Positions 51,531 through 63,999 of a DNA stretch of 64,000 nt are shown here, piece after piece; within the stretch, counting starts at the first letter, position 1; every line of letters starts with the position of its first letter. Under the pieces are notes generated by a model. It had not been told where the DNA came from and made no database searches. It saw only the letters and a list, made by a program, of their open reading frames with translations. Origin of the DNA: Diphasiastrum complanatum (taxonomy: Eukaryota > Streptophyta > Lycopodiopsida > Lycopodiales > Lycopodiaceae); contig CM055096.1 in NCBI GenBank assembly GCA_029204225.1, positions 62,226,957 through 62,290,956 on the forward strand, given 5' to 3'. A program made the position numbers and the translations under genes.

Positions 51531-51754
51531 AGCCTCGAGTTTTAGTTTGATAAGTACATAAAAATTAATGAACACATGATGGCTAATATGTACAAGTGGT
51601 GGTCTAGTGACCAAGCAAGTCATAAGATTAAAACCTAACTAGTCGAGTTCTGCTAGTTTTCACTAGCATGATCAAATTGTATTTACAATTCTAACACAAA
51701 ATTGGCCAAATAATATACATGTCAAGTTCTTGTACACGATAAAATTTCCAGCAA

Positions 51755-52445
51755 GCTCACACGTGTGGAGAATGATCCTCAAGTGTGAATGATCTTATTA
51801 AGCTTTGTGTTTAGCACATAACCTGATTCTAGATTGAATACCAAGATCTAGTACAGAATTTTATGGCTAAATCACAATCTAGCATGCTAAGAATCAAAGA
51901 ATGATAACTTTTAAAGACAAGAAAGAAAAAGTACAAGAGTTTAATGCATTAGCATAAGCCTCTACTCGAGTTAGAGAGAGAAAGAGAGAGAAAGAGAGAG
52001 CAATATTCAAGCAAATGATAGTGTGGATCCAAAATAACATGGAATAGCTTCAAAGCTTGGTTCTTCATAAAAAAAATTACGAGAATGTCTACACATATTT
52101 ATGGAGTCTGAAGTAGCTCGAGGTAGAACCATCATCCATCTAACTTCCATCCACATCTACAAGTAAAAACTAGAGTATTAGTGACATTTGTCACTTCACA
52201 TGCATGCATCTACTTTTACCAAGTGTCAAATATTCAACTAGAATTGTACAAATCATCATGCATGTGTCCAATTCACTTTCTGCATGTCTTGCATGTCACT
52301 ATGGAACACTTACAACCATTGCATGTGATATGCCACGAGTTTCTACAAGCATATTATTGAAATTTCTAAGTCTACATTCTATATGCAAGTTGTATATCAC
52401 CAACTAGACTTGAAGAACCCATGTACCTCGAGTTTCTTCTAGGCC
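51755..52445. repeat. LTR-like repeat R2, copy 1
   Basis: The left part (CACACGTGTGGAGAA, CTACTCGAGTTAGAGAGAGA) matches 55,855-56,080. The right part (TATGGAGTCTGAAGTAGCTC, ACTAGAATTGTACAAATCA, TGCATGTGATATGCCAC) matches 59,549-59,900. It is probably a solo LTR or LTR mosaic that truncates the gypsy gag on its right. Confidence 0.6.
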
Positions 52446-52519
52446 TGGTTCAGCAAGATTCATTGGCTGAGTCCTTCGTAAACCTCCTTTGTTTCTGATT
52501 CTTTCTCTTCATGTTCACG

Positions 52520-54250
52520 ATGAGATTTCGGTAACATAATCACTTTCTTCATGATGGTGCAACTATGTATTAGCATCTGTTCTTGGATCTGCTTGTGGCA
52601 TAGATGGAGAAGGGACTTCGGCTGCTACTTTAGCAGCTTCTAGGGATCCTTCTTGTTGCAATTGTTTAATCCATTGTCTCATATTCTGGTATCTCTTCTT
52701 TTCTGCTTTGAGATTCGGATACACGTCTGATGCGGCACATATATCTGTAGTTGGTGCATATTCAACATGTACTGGATCAACTATAACTCCTTTCTGTTTC
52801 TGAGCTCTGGTAACAACCATCAAAGGTACAGTTGGTTCAGATTGAACTACTGGTCTTTTCTTGATTCTAATCAAGTTCATGGGAGCAGTAACCGGAGGTG
52901 ATTTGGATCTTGCGGGACATTCTTTATAACAGTGTCCATAACCACAGTCTCTATAGAATGGTACAAACTTTCCTTTGTTTGGACATTCAGCAACTCTATG
53001 GTTTTCTCCACATGCAAAACATCCAAGTAGCGCTCTGGTCCATTGTCTAGCTGCTTGTTGTTGTGCAAAGGACCACTCTCGTGATCATTGCTCATTACCA
53101 GAATAAGGTTCTGGTTCCATCAGATTTGTAGGTGGAGTACTATCCCATGGGAGCTGGCAGAGCTAGTCGTTCTGGAAATCCAAGGCCAAAATTAAAAGGC
53201 TTTTCGTCGGGACCCTTTGAATAAGTAGATTCTCGATACTGAAGCTTAGCATACCTTTGCTAGATAATCCGAGGATTAAATGAGCAAAAGATTGTTTCAT
53301 GACCCGTAGAATTGCACAAATGACAAATAATATTCGCCATTCGTTGTTTCAACATTGGACATTCATTCATAGAATGATTGCCCGCACAAATTGAACACCA
53401 GAGGAAAAGTCTTTGCAAACTCTTCAGGCTCTTTGTTTGCTTTACCATGGAAATCTTCCAAGGTTTTGATCTCTTCATCAAGTTGAGATTGCATCTTTTC
53501 TAGCTGCATCTGCTGCTTTTGACCCAGTTGCTCAAACTCATTGATAATCTTCTTTGCAGTAGCATTGATATTCGTTGATGCAATGGTGGTGGATGTTGTT
53601 ATGGTTTACCCTGCTGTATAAGACAACATTCCAACATTTGGTTCATCGTCAGAATTTTCATCCTCTTTATGAATTGCATCAGCCATAGCATTTTGTATCG
53701 TAGCATATTCAGTTTGGCATTTCAGCTCGTGTCTAATCCATTTGGGTTGACTTGCTAAAAACCACATAATCAAAACATCTTCATTGATTAGATTAAGGAT
53801 CACACTCAGATCTGAGGTTTTGACCCGTTCAATATAATCTCTTACTGCCTCTCTTTCCCATTTTAATTATACTTAAAAGAATAAAAAATCTTCCATAGAT
53901 TTTCTGGGCTTAAATCTCGTAATGAGAGTGGCTTTAACCACTTTCCAATCTTGACGTTCTGCTTCCTCTTGGTTATAAAACCAATCTTGAGCAGCTCCAG
54001 TTAAGGCCATAGGAAATAACTGAAGTTTATTTTGTGGAAAAACTTTGCCATAAACCCTACACGATTCAAAAAATATTTGGATAAATCTGATGGGATTAGA
54101 TAACCCATTGTACTTTGGTATATCTAAACTGTGGTAGAACTGACGAAGGTTCTTTCTGACAAGAATTAGGTTTTTGCAGCTTGGCGAGAGCAAAATTGAC
54201 TTTTTGGAAGATCCTAATAGATCTAATCTTTGCCAAACTCACAAATGGTA
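52520..54250 (-). mobile_element. Gypsy gag (Tat/Athila-like), minus strand
   Basis: On the minus strand the gag core (LDIPKYNGLSNPIRFIQIFF, FPMALTGAAQDWFYNQEEAE, LITRFKPR) lies at 53,873-54,190. Zinc knuckles follow: CSICAGNHSMNEC, CHLCNSTGHETIFC and CFACGENHRVAEC, plus a partial CGYGHCYKEC. Two of these have three rather than four residues before His. The C-terminal part (PLMVVTRAQKQKG, DPRTDANT) is shared with 56,560-56,870. Stops and frameshifts are frequent. Confidence 0.75.
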
Positions 54251-55097
54251 AATTACTATATTTAGAATCCTCTAAAAACTGGACGAACGATATGACGAAG
54301 AATCAAGAGTAATACTGGAATTTTCGCAAAAAAGAGACTTCTTTGACAAAAATATGACAATATGACCACTGATCTTTGAAAAACCTTCGCCCAACTTACT
54401 GATTATCAAAAAATAGTAAGTGGGACTGACACTGACTCTGGCGAAGGTTTAGAAGAAAGTTCTTCTCAGAGAACTGATATTTTTGTAGAAAGTTGTAAAT
54501 TTTTCACAAAAGGTTACCAGCAACTAGATGAACAGTCACTTTGGTCTTCTATTTTTGTATTATTCTTCGCTGACCTGGCAGTAAATAGATCTAAATTACA
54601 CCTATGCATAGTGAAACAAGAGAACGTTCTTTTTCTATATATTTTAGGGTTTTTAATGATTTTTTGGTGTTTTTTGATGGTTTTTTTGATGTTTTTGCAA
54701 ATCTGCTGGGAATTAATCTTCGCCCTTCAATCTGAAAGATCTGTGAGTGAAACTAAAGCTTCCTACAACTCGACGAAGGTTTCCTATAAGAGGATAAAAA
54801 GCTTTCAGATCTTATGATGATTTTGCCTCCTTTTTATTCAAATATGGTAGTTTTGACCAATTTTTGTTGTTTTTCCTGATTTCTTAGATCCAAATGGACC
54901 TTCAAAGTTGTGATCTGAATAGCTTCCCCTGATCAACAATCAAATTAGATTTCAAACAAGAAGATCCTACTCTAATCAAGCAAAATCACCCTCAATCTAA
55001 CCCTAAAATGCAATTTTAACTCTATTCATGCCAAAACAAGATGTCTAATACAAGCTAACATCCATCCAACATGCTGCAATCTGACAAATTGGCATAG

Positions 55098-55116
55098 CTC
55101 CCCGGCAATGGCACCA
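55098..55116 (-). promoter_or_regulatory. tRNA-Asp-type primer-binding site
   Basis: The minus strand reads TGGTGCCATTGCCGGGGAG, two bases off the tRNA-Asp-complementary site TGGCGCCGTTGCCGGGGA used by Tat/Athila-like gypsy elements. It lies upstream of the minus-strand gag, as expected. Confidence 0.75.
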
Positions 55117-56530
55117 AAATTGTAGTGGCTCGATTTCCTATCCTATCCTCAACCCAATATCCAAGCACACAAGCATGAAGGAGATGAAGTTAGTCGTCAC
55201 GCGGAGGTTCGATCCCATGAGAGCGATAGCATAAATCAAATCCAGCATGCATAGATGATCCACAATTAGCACTAACATTCGCTAACACTACACATACTAC
55301 ATCCATTAACACTATGATCCACAATGAGATACATACTTGCTTCTCTCTCTCTCTCCCTTTCTCTCTCATGAAAAACATAAGAATATACAATCTTAATAAC
55401 ATTCAGTTCTAACAATTAGCAAATACAACAAAAGCATGAGAGATGGAGGAAAAAGAATAAAGAGCAAGGACATTCACAAGTCCATTCCATAAGAGAGCCA
55501 ATCTGCTTATATTGAAATGAAGATTTGAACATGAGGAGCAACTCGAGTTGGCCCCTATTTATAGTGGAGAAGAGGGGCTTGGCTTCAAAATCCTATCGGC
55601 CCATTTCTACCTCCCTAACTATTCAAGCTTTAAAAAAGAGTGGGAACCCATACAATAATTGGAGGGAACCAATTTGAATTTGAATTTTGGCGGGACCCCC
55701 TATTTTATTCACTAACTTGACATTTAGGCCCTACGACATTAAAAGTCCCACAAAAAGGCCTAAAGTCCTTTTATTGACTTTCTAATTAATCAAATAACTA
55801 TGTGATCGTCGGGTTGGACTTACACACACAGGGTTCTGTGAAAAATCCAACAAATTCACACGTGTGGAGAACCACAAAAAACGTGTGAATGATCTTTACC
55901 ATGCTTTGTGATGGCACACAGATCACCTATAGAGCAATCCTGCAATCTACCAACAGATATGAGGCTAGAGCACAATCTAGAATGCTACAGATCAAAGCAA
56001 TACTAATTCCTCACAAATAGAGAGAATACATAAGCAAAATACTATATGAAGAATGCCTTCTACTCGAGTTAGAGAGAGAAAACTACATGCATGTGTCCAA
56101 TACTGTATTTGCATGTCTTGCATGTGACTTCCCTAGATGAATTGGACATGTGTAGAACATGTATACTGACTTGCATGTTGCATGCACTCTAACTGACTTT
56201 GCATGTCATCTATTTCTATGCATGTCTACAAATCTAGATCTACCTAACTCAAACTCACCCTAATCTACAAGGTCATGTGCTCAATTCACATATCTTTGAT
56301 ATATACAATGGAACAAAGTGAATATAGTCCAAATATGACCATCTAGACATTGTGCATGTCATGTAGCTCAAGTTTGTACATACTAGAGAATGATATTTAC
56401 AATTTGTAAATGCACAAGCAAGATGATTTTTCTCATCAACCCATATAGACAAGTTGGATGGCTTTTTATTCTTCACAGGGGCCAAATCCCTCTAACTTAT
56501 TAACTAGTGTTAGGGTTGCCTTGGGATCCA
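55117..56530 (-). repeat. Probable LTR region of the minus-strand gypsy, including R2 copy 2
   Basis: This follows the primer-binding site outward. The stretch 55,850-56,110 matches R2 copy 1 (CACACGTGTGGAGAA, ACTCGAGTTAGAGAGAGA). The LTR ends are not clear. Confidence 0.45.
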
Positions 56531-56544
56531 CAAACCCTCCAACA

Positions 56545-57640
56545 GACCAGTAGTTTAACATGAACCAATTGTACCTTTGATGGTTGTTACCAGAGCTTAG
56601 AAACAGAAAGAAGTTCTAGTTGATCCAGTACTTGCTAAATCTGCACCAACTACAGATATACCTACCGCATCAGGGGTGTATCCGAATTTCAAAGTAGAAA
56701 AGAAAAGTTATCAAGATATGAGGTAGTGGATTAAGCAATTGCAACAAGAAGAAGCCCAAGAAGCCGCTAAGCAACAGTCAAAGTCCATTTTCTATTCATG
56801 CCACAAGCAGATCCAAGAACATATGTTAATACACAGTTGCACCATTATAAAGAACCCTTCAAGATGTCAGAACCTGAAGCACCACAAACAAAAATGATCG
56901 TAAATATTCTGTCTAGCAAGATGGATATTACATTGGGAGAATTTCTTAAGCTAGTGCCTAAATCAAAAGAAGTATTAGCATAAAGATTGACTCAAATGGA
57001 ACCACAAGTCTGCCAGAAACCACTTTTTTGTGCTAGGTTTGAAGAAACAAATGAAGTACTCAATGTGGAGACAATCTAGGAAAGTGAGCAGAAAAACATC
57101 ACCCTCCCGATCCAACATAGACAGCTTTTTTAAGAAGCGGCCGTGATTGATGGAGGTTCAGGAGTTAACCTGATTTCAACCAAGCTATGTGCAAAATAGG
57201 GACTTACCAAGCTGAAGCCTGTCACTTTTGCCATAAAACGAGCTGATCAACGACAGTCCGTCCTAGAGGAATGGTTGAAGACATACCTGTCAAAATAGCT
57301 GGAGTGCAGTTTGTCATTACTTTTGTAGTAATGGACTTACCTGACGCGCCAAATGTCTATCGAGTTTTATTGGGACGTCTAAGGTTATGAGTTGCGCAAG
57401 TAATTCATAATTGGGACACCGATAAAATTGCTTTTGAGAATCGTGAGCGTGCGGTCAAAGTAGATCCAATCACTTGGACTAATAAGCCAGTAGTCCAAAG
57501 AGGAAATGATGACTCATCAACACCAGAATTTTGTGATTGACAAGTAAAGACTCTGGGAGTTCGCTATGACTCTTAAACTGACACTATCAATTGGAATCAA
57601 GCTCTTGCAATAGTGGATAATACAGTAGGCTATATATGTC
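56545..57640 (+). mobile_element. Gypsy gag C-terminus and protease, plus strand
   Basis: The sequence opens with EPIVPLMVVTRA and APTTDIPTASGVYPNFKVEK, the same block as the end of the minus-strand gag. It runs through MPQADPRTYVNTQLHHYKEP to a protease with VIDGGSGVNLIST (Asp-Gly-Gly-Ser-Gly active site), RADQRQSV and later VAQVIHNWDTDKIAFENRE. There are several stops. RT does not follow. Confidence 0.72.
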
Positions 57641-58005
57641 AATGAGATAATCAATCCGAATTGAGCAAGATTTTCTTACTTGGTCGAACTTTGGATACGT
57701 CCCACCTCTCACCTCTCCACCTCTCAATCTCTCCCCACAGTATACAATTAAAATCACGAAAAGAATGCAAAACTAACCCCTAAACCACGATCTAGCACAC
57801 ACCTAACTAATACTAACAATCTAAAAATCTAATTTTTTGATGAAATGAAAGGGTTAGAAAAGAAGGAATGAGAACGAAGAGGACAAGTGCTATATGCAGC
57901 TAGACAAGTAATGGCGCTCCCTAGAAACAACGCCACTATTGTGTCGTAGATGTAGTATAGACGTTCGTCGTTGGGAGCGACAACCTTGCCTTCATCTGCA
58001 TAGCA

Positions 58006-58010
<5 letters not shown>

Positions 58011-58074
<64 letters not shown>
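58011..58074 (+). repeat. (GA)n microsatellite, ~64 bp
   Basis: This perfect run lies between 57.9-58.0 kb sequence with a short open frame (KVVAPNDERLYYIYDT, minus strand) and a tail without LINE signature. Confidence 0.95.
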
Positions 58075-58076
<2 letters not shown>

Positions 58077-58399
58077 GAAGTGAAACCAGCAAAGTTTTAT
58101 TAGGAAAAGATGGAAGATACAATACAAAGGAATTGATTCTCTTTTATAGATTTGAAGGGTGAGTCTCCTTCACTCTGATTGGCCACACTTCAATGGAAAG
58201 GATTCTAATCCAAGCCTTTTAAAAAAATCACAAACTCAATCTAATGGTTTTAAGAAAACACAAAGTAAGTCACATGAATCATGTGAGTCCAACTTTGACA
58301 AAATTAAATTCCTCATTTGCAACTCGAGTTTGTAACTTTGGGACTACATTATTTATTTACACCTAGGGCCCAAGTTTCTATAGAACAACTTAAAACAAC

Positions 58400-58848
58400 T
58401 AGAAATGTGCTCATTGGGTTGGGTTTATACACACAGGATTGTCATAAATTGTAAACTCTTGGAACTTTGTTGCGAAGGTGACGAAGGGAAACCCCCTTTG
58501 TTTAACTGTCTTGTATACTCCACACAGTGGAGATATAAACACATTTTTTATTAACACGAAATAGAGGATAGAGAGACAAAAAACATAGAGAGAATAGTTG
58601 TGCATGAAAGTCGCAAACGAGTAGAACATAGTGATTGAGTTGAGCGTTAGGCCGCCAACGAACGAGACATTGACCAACTCACTCGAAACTCAAAAATAGA
58701 TAATACAATTGCTCTCTTCTCCATCTCATTGTTCTCGTCATCTTGATTGCTCGAATCTTGTATGTTCTGTGATTTGTAGTCGCTTAGGATCATGAAACTT
58801 TCGCAAAGAAAAAACAAACGAATGCCAATAGAATCAGATTCGCAACAT
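58400..58848 (+). repeat. Probable 5' LTR of the plus-strand copia
   Basis: This sequence ends in GCAACA followed by TGGCATCACAGC, a degenerate primer-binding site, shortly before the gag start at 58,913. It contains GGAGATATAAACACA, a plausible TATA region. The left end is uncertain. Confidence 0.45.
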
Positions 58849-58912
58849 GGCATCACAGCACTGAGGTTATCACTACTGATATCCAAGCAGTGATTCTATA
58901 AGCAACACAATA

Positions 58913-59548
58913 TGGCTACAACGATCCAGATGATCAGTCTTGATGGCGAAAACTACAGAGTATGGAAATTCAAAATCAAAATGCTTCTGAAGGATGAAGG
59001 CATCTAATCAGTGACCGAACTCACAAAGGTGCAGCCTCCGTAGGGAGACCCCAGGAGAGCTAAGTGGATTAGAAAAAGATGAACGTGCAATGGCGATCAT
59101 CGTTTTGTCCATCAACGAAGAAATACTCATGCAGATTAAAGACTGTGAGAGCAGCCATGAAGCATGTGAAAGACTAAAGCAGAAGTACGAAGTGAGGGCA
59201 GTCGCTTCAATGATGCATTTTCACAATCAACTGCAATCTATACGATGGGATGGCAACCAGTTGAATCAACATGTTGAGAAGATCAGAACAATCTTCGCTC
59301 AACTTGCTGCATCAGGGCAGGAACACTAGGTCCCAGCACCACAACAGTTGATGTACTTCATGAAGTCCCTACCCGCATCCTATCAATCGTTGAGAATGCT
59401 CATACTAAGTCTAAAAGATATGACATTCGAGAGAGCAATCAGTCTTGTCGCTGATGAGAGACTGATGAGGGATGAAGGAGAAGGAAGCAGTGATCAAGAG
59501 AAAGCTCTTTTCACGAAGGGAAGGAAGAAGAACAAGAACAAAGATTTA
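58913..59548 (+). mobile_element. Copia gag, plus strand (interrupted)
   Basis: This reads MATTIQMISLDGENYRVWKF and KIKMLLKDEGI, then after stops AIIVLSINEEILMQIKDCES and LKQKYEVRAVASMMHFHNQL. It ends at the basic segment KGRKKNKNKDL before the zinc knuckle. It is a UBN2-type copia gag. The sequence is cut at 59,549 by a minus-strand copia LTR. Confidence 0.8.
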
Positions 59549-59991
59549 TGGAGTTTGAGGTAGCTCGAGGTAGAACCACATCCATCCACCTTTCAATCAC
59601 ATCTAAAGTGGAAACTAGAGTCTAAGTAACATTTGTCACATCTCATGCATGTATCTCTACCTACTTTTACCAAGTGTCCTATTTCTAACTAGAATTGTAC
59701 AAATCACCATGCATGAGTCCATTTCACTTTGTGCATGCCTTGCATGTCACTATGGATCACTTACAATAAATGCATGTGATATGCCACAAGTTTCTACAAG
59801 CATATCAATGCTATTTCTAAGTCTACAATCTATATGAAAGTTGTATTCTACTAACTAGATATGAAAAATCCATATAGCTTGAGTTCTATCTAGGCCAGAT
59901 TTGGCATTTACATTTATGAAACAACATACTTGCATAGTAAAAAATTTGTAGCGAGCCTAAAGTCAAGATAGATTATTTTTCAATTTCAACA
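59549..59991 (-). repeat. 3' LTR of the minus-strand copia (R2 copy 3)
   Basis: On the minus strand it runs from TGTTGAAATTG to CAAACTCCA, TG...CA bounded. Its right-hand plus-strand part shares about 350 bp with 52,098-52,445. The inner edge is less certain because no clean polypurine tract precedes it. Confidence 0.6.
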
Positions 59992-60009
59992 TGGAAGCAC
60001 AGATTGTGG

Positions 60010-62880
60010 AACTTAAATATCCACGGGTTTTTTAGCTAAATGGCAATATGTTGACTTGAACATGAATCTTGGTATTACTCCAAGATTGGCTCTATGCTTG
60101 ACGAAGGAATTCTTGCTCAAAGGTTTGGTGAGCAAATCTGCAATACAAGATGATGTGTCGATGTGCTCCAAGTAGATTACCCCTCCAATGAGCTTCTCTC
60201 TCACGAAGTGATGTGCAACCTCGATGTGTTTGCTCCTTGTATGAAATATCGGATTGTTGGCAAGGGCTTGTGCTGAAATGTTGTCACACATGATCATAGG
60301 TAGATCATCTTCCATGATTAACTTTAGCTCCACTAGCAACCTCTTGATCCAAAGCACTTCCTTTGTTGTAGTAGTGAGTGCCTTATACAACTTCACAAGA
60401 TGAGAGTGATACAATATCTTGCTTTTTGGAAAGCCAAGATATCAAGTTTCATCCAAGATATATGACATAAGCACTTGTAGATTTTTGATCTGCTCTATCA
60501 CTTGCAAAATCCGAGTCAGAATAGCCAACTTTAGAAAGATCTTCACTTTTATACAACAAACCATAATCAAAAGTTGAAGATATGTATCTAAGCACTCTTT
60601 TGGCCATTTTCCAACGATGAATAGTAGGATTCTGCATAGCTTGGCACAACTTATGAACACTAAAACTTATGTCAGGCCTAGTTATTGTGAGCCAAATTAA
60701 GGAGCCTATAAGACTCCTAAAAAGAGGTCCACGAAGGATCTTTCATCACCTTTGTTAGGGTCTTTTACAATTTGCTCCGTAGGAGGCTCTATACTCTTAC
60801 AATCTAACATATTGAACTTTTTTAACATTGAAAGAGCATACTTGTATTGACATACAAAAGCTTTATCATTAAGAAAGTCAATCGCTAATCCTAATATGTA
60901 GTGAATTTTTCCAAGATCTTGCATCTTGACTCTTTTCCAAGTGCAACCTTGGTCTACTCAGCTAACTTAATACAACTTCCTGTTAGAATGATATTATCAA
61001 CATAAATGAGAAGTATGACAATATCTCTATCATAAAACTTGACATACAAGGAAGGATCATAGTTACTAAGATTAAATCCTAGTGACTCAAGAAAGGTGTT
61101 AAGTCGAGAATACCATGACCTTGGAGCTTGCTTTAGTCCATATAGACTTTTGAAGAGCAAGCAAACTTTGTCTTTGTCATGGATGAACCCAATAGGCTGA
61201 TCCATATAAATCTCTTCTTCTAGATATCCATTTAAGAATGCGTTAGAGACATCTAGTTGAAAAACTTGCCAATTGAAAAAACAAGCAATAAAAATTATGA
61301 TTCTAATTGATACCATCTTTGCAACTGGAGCAAAAGTCTCCTCATAATCAAGTCCATAAACTTGAGCAAAATCCTTTGCACAAAGCCTTGCCATCTTGAG
61401 TATATTTGACTCGAAAAACCCACTTGTAACCAATGGTGTGCTTCTTAGGAAGATCCACAAGCTCCCATGTCTTGTTGGCCATCAAAGCATCATATTCCTC
61501 CTTCATGGCAAGAAACCATTCTTTTGAATTGAGTGCATCATATACACCCTTTGGCTCCTCATGTGAAATAAAATAAGCACAATTAGTGTAGTTGAGTTCC
61601 ACTTGCTTGCCTTTATCTTCATATGTAAGCCTCCTAGGCTCGGATCTTTCTCTTTGAAATCTCCTTGGTGGAAAGATTTGAGGTGACTCCTCCTCAATTC
61701 TCGGCCCCATCTCTTCATGATAGTCTTCAAGGGTGATGATTGGAGTATCTTTTTGAGAATCTTTGAACTCGACCTCCTCAAGAATGTCTTTTTGATTCTC
61801 ATGGAATACAACATCCCTACTCTCAATTGTAGTTGAGGTAGAGGGAACATAGATTCTATAAGCCTTCTTGTTGGATGAATATCCAACCATGATCCCTTTG
61901 ATATAATTAGGATCATCTCTTTTCCTTGTTTCCAAGGGTACATGAACAAAGCAAACACATCCAGAAACTCTAAGGTGATCTACCTTAGGTTTCTTCTTAA
62001 ACAAAACTTCATATGGTGATTTTTCAGCAAGTGCGTTGTGAGGTAATCTATCGCACAAATAGTTTGCACAATTAATTGCTTCACCCCAATATTCAATAGG
62101 CAAAGAAGCTTCAACTCGGATTGCTTTAGCACATTCACATAAAGATCGATTTTTTCTCTCAGCAACTCCATTTTGAGATGGAGAATAAGCACAAGAAAAC
62201 TCTCTCTTTATTCCTTCATAAAACTTGTTGGAGATGTATTCACCTCCTCCATCACATCTTAAAGCTTTAACTTTGAAAGAAAACTGTTTTTAAACATAAG
62301 CTTTGAATATTAGGAAGTGATCAAATACCGTAGCTTTTGAAGAAAGTAGATACAACCAAGTACATCTTGTGAAGTCATCAATAAAGGTGACAAAACATGT
62401 TGCACCACCAATACTTTTAGAAGAAGAAAAAAGAACTTTCGAGTGTATAAGCTTCAAAGGATGAGTAGTCTTGATAAAAGACTTTTGATATGGCTTTCTA
62501 TGTGATTTTGCAATAGCACAAGCCTCACAAGGCTTGAAATCTTTGGAAAGTGATTTTGAAAGGCCAACAACCTTATATTTCTTGACCATAGAAGACATAG
62601 ACTTAAAGTTAGGATGCCCCAACCTTCTATGCCACAACTCCTCCTTAGATAAAGGAGCAACTTCACAAAAGTTTGTATTCTCATAAGAATTCAACTTGAA
62701 AACTCCACCATATCTAGATCCATCAGCTAGGACCTCATCATTTTTCGTGATAAAGCAAGTATTGGAATTGAACTTTACATCACAACCACTATCAAGCAAC
62801 TTTCCAACACTAATCAAGTTCTTTGTAAGTTTACGAATAAACAGACATTGGAAAGTGTGCAACTGTATTTGAGATGGATC
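60010..62880 (-). mobile_element. Ty1/copia pol, minus strand: integrase, RT, RNase H
   Basis: On the minus strand, the pre-integrase zinc region (ELWHRRLGHPNFKSMSSMVK, CEACAIAKSHRKPY) is followed by the integrase core (FVTFIDDFTRCTWLYLL) and C-terminal integrase (LPIEYWGEAINCANYLCDRL, KVDHLRVSGCVCFVH). RT follows (WELVDLPKKHTIGYKWVF, FQLDVSNAFLNGYLEEEIYM, SLYGLKQAPRSWYSRLN, LLIYVDNIILTG), then RNase H (MIMCDNISAQALANNPIFHT, LLTKPLSK). YVDN stands where YVDD is usual. Frameshifts lie near 61,400, 60,950, 60,700 and 60,430. The 5' LTR, gag and protease are absent. Confidence 0.88.
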
Positions 62881-62939
62881 TCAAATATTCCACAAAACAA
62901 GATTTTCTAGATCATACACTCAAAATGGATCTAGGCACT

Positions 62940-63999
62940 TAAACAAGTTTGAATCCTACTTTGGCACATGTGAAATGCTACATGGATCAACCTCCAGGTT
63001 ACATCTCCGACTCACTTCCTACCTATGCATGCTGAATGCATAGAAGTATTTGGTCCAAAATTCGCACAACAATGGTGTAAGAAGAAAGATCATGCTCTGA
63101 GATCCTTGGGATATTCAAATGTTTATATAAGGATCACAGACGGGGAGATCATCATTGTTGTTGTGTATGTGGACAACACCATGATACTATGCAGAAGCAA
63201 AGAGCTGATTGCAGGATTGAAGAGCGATATTTTTGAAACATTTTGGGATAACAGATATGTTGGAATCACGTCAAGTTTTGTCTCACAAATAGCAAAGCAA
63301 AGGTTAAATTTCTAATAACAAGCAGTTGATTACATCGCAATTTAGATTTATGTAAGTATATAAGTTTTGAATCGAAATTCTCACTCTCACTTGTTTGCAC
63401 AATTAAACACAAACTTTTTTCAGATTAAAACATTCATTCAACCTCAAGCTTAGAGCAAACATAGCATTTCCATCATGTTCACATACTTTGCTTTTGGGAT
63501 GGGGGTCTTTGGCAATCATTTAGGTGAGAATGGAATGTGGTTGGTGCACCTCTGCATCGAGCAGAACGACCATAGAACAACCGAATTCCACTACGGGTCA
63601 ATTGGGCACCCAAGTGCTCGGTGCTAAGTTTGAGGTTCATGGACCAGAAAATCTTTGATGATTTCGGGATGACAGATTGCAAAGGGGCAAATACCCCAAT
63701 GCTTGCAAGAACAATCCAAAGGAACGAATATTGTTTGAAGACTAAAGAAGAGAAAGAGATTATGCAGCACACGTCTTATAGGAAGCTGATTGGATCTTTG
63801 ATGTATCTAGCAGACAACACATGACCCGACATAGCTTATGTCGTATTCAGAATGAGCCAGTTTAGCACGAATCTTGGCTTAGCACACTGAAAGATCGCAA
63901 AGTGAATCTTACAGTTTCTTCAACAGATGAAGGACTATGGGCTATGTTATTCTTGTGATGCAGGGTTCCAAATGCACTCCTGCAATGATGCAAGTTGGG
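62940..63999 (+). mobile_element. Copia RT and RNase H region, plus strand (continues off the edge)
   Basis: CYMDQPPGYISDSLP, then KKDHALRSLGYSNVYIRITD, VVYVDNTMILCRSKELIAGL, and after an unclear gap KIFDDFGMTDCKGANTPMLA and YRKLIGSLMYLADNT are successive parts of a copia RT. It is probably the 3' part of the element whose gag ends at 59,548. The integrase region is missing between them. The interval 63,330-63,600 was not assigned. Confidence 0.72.
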
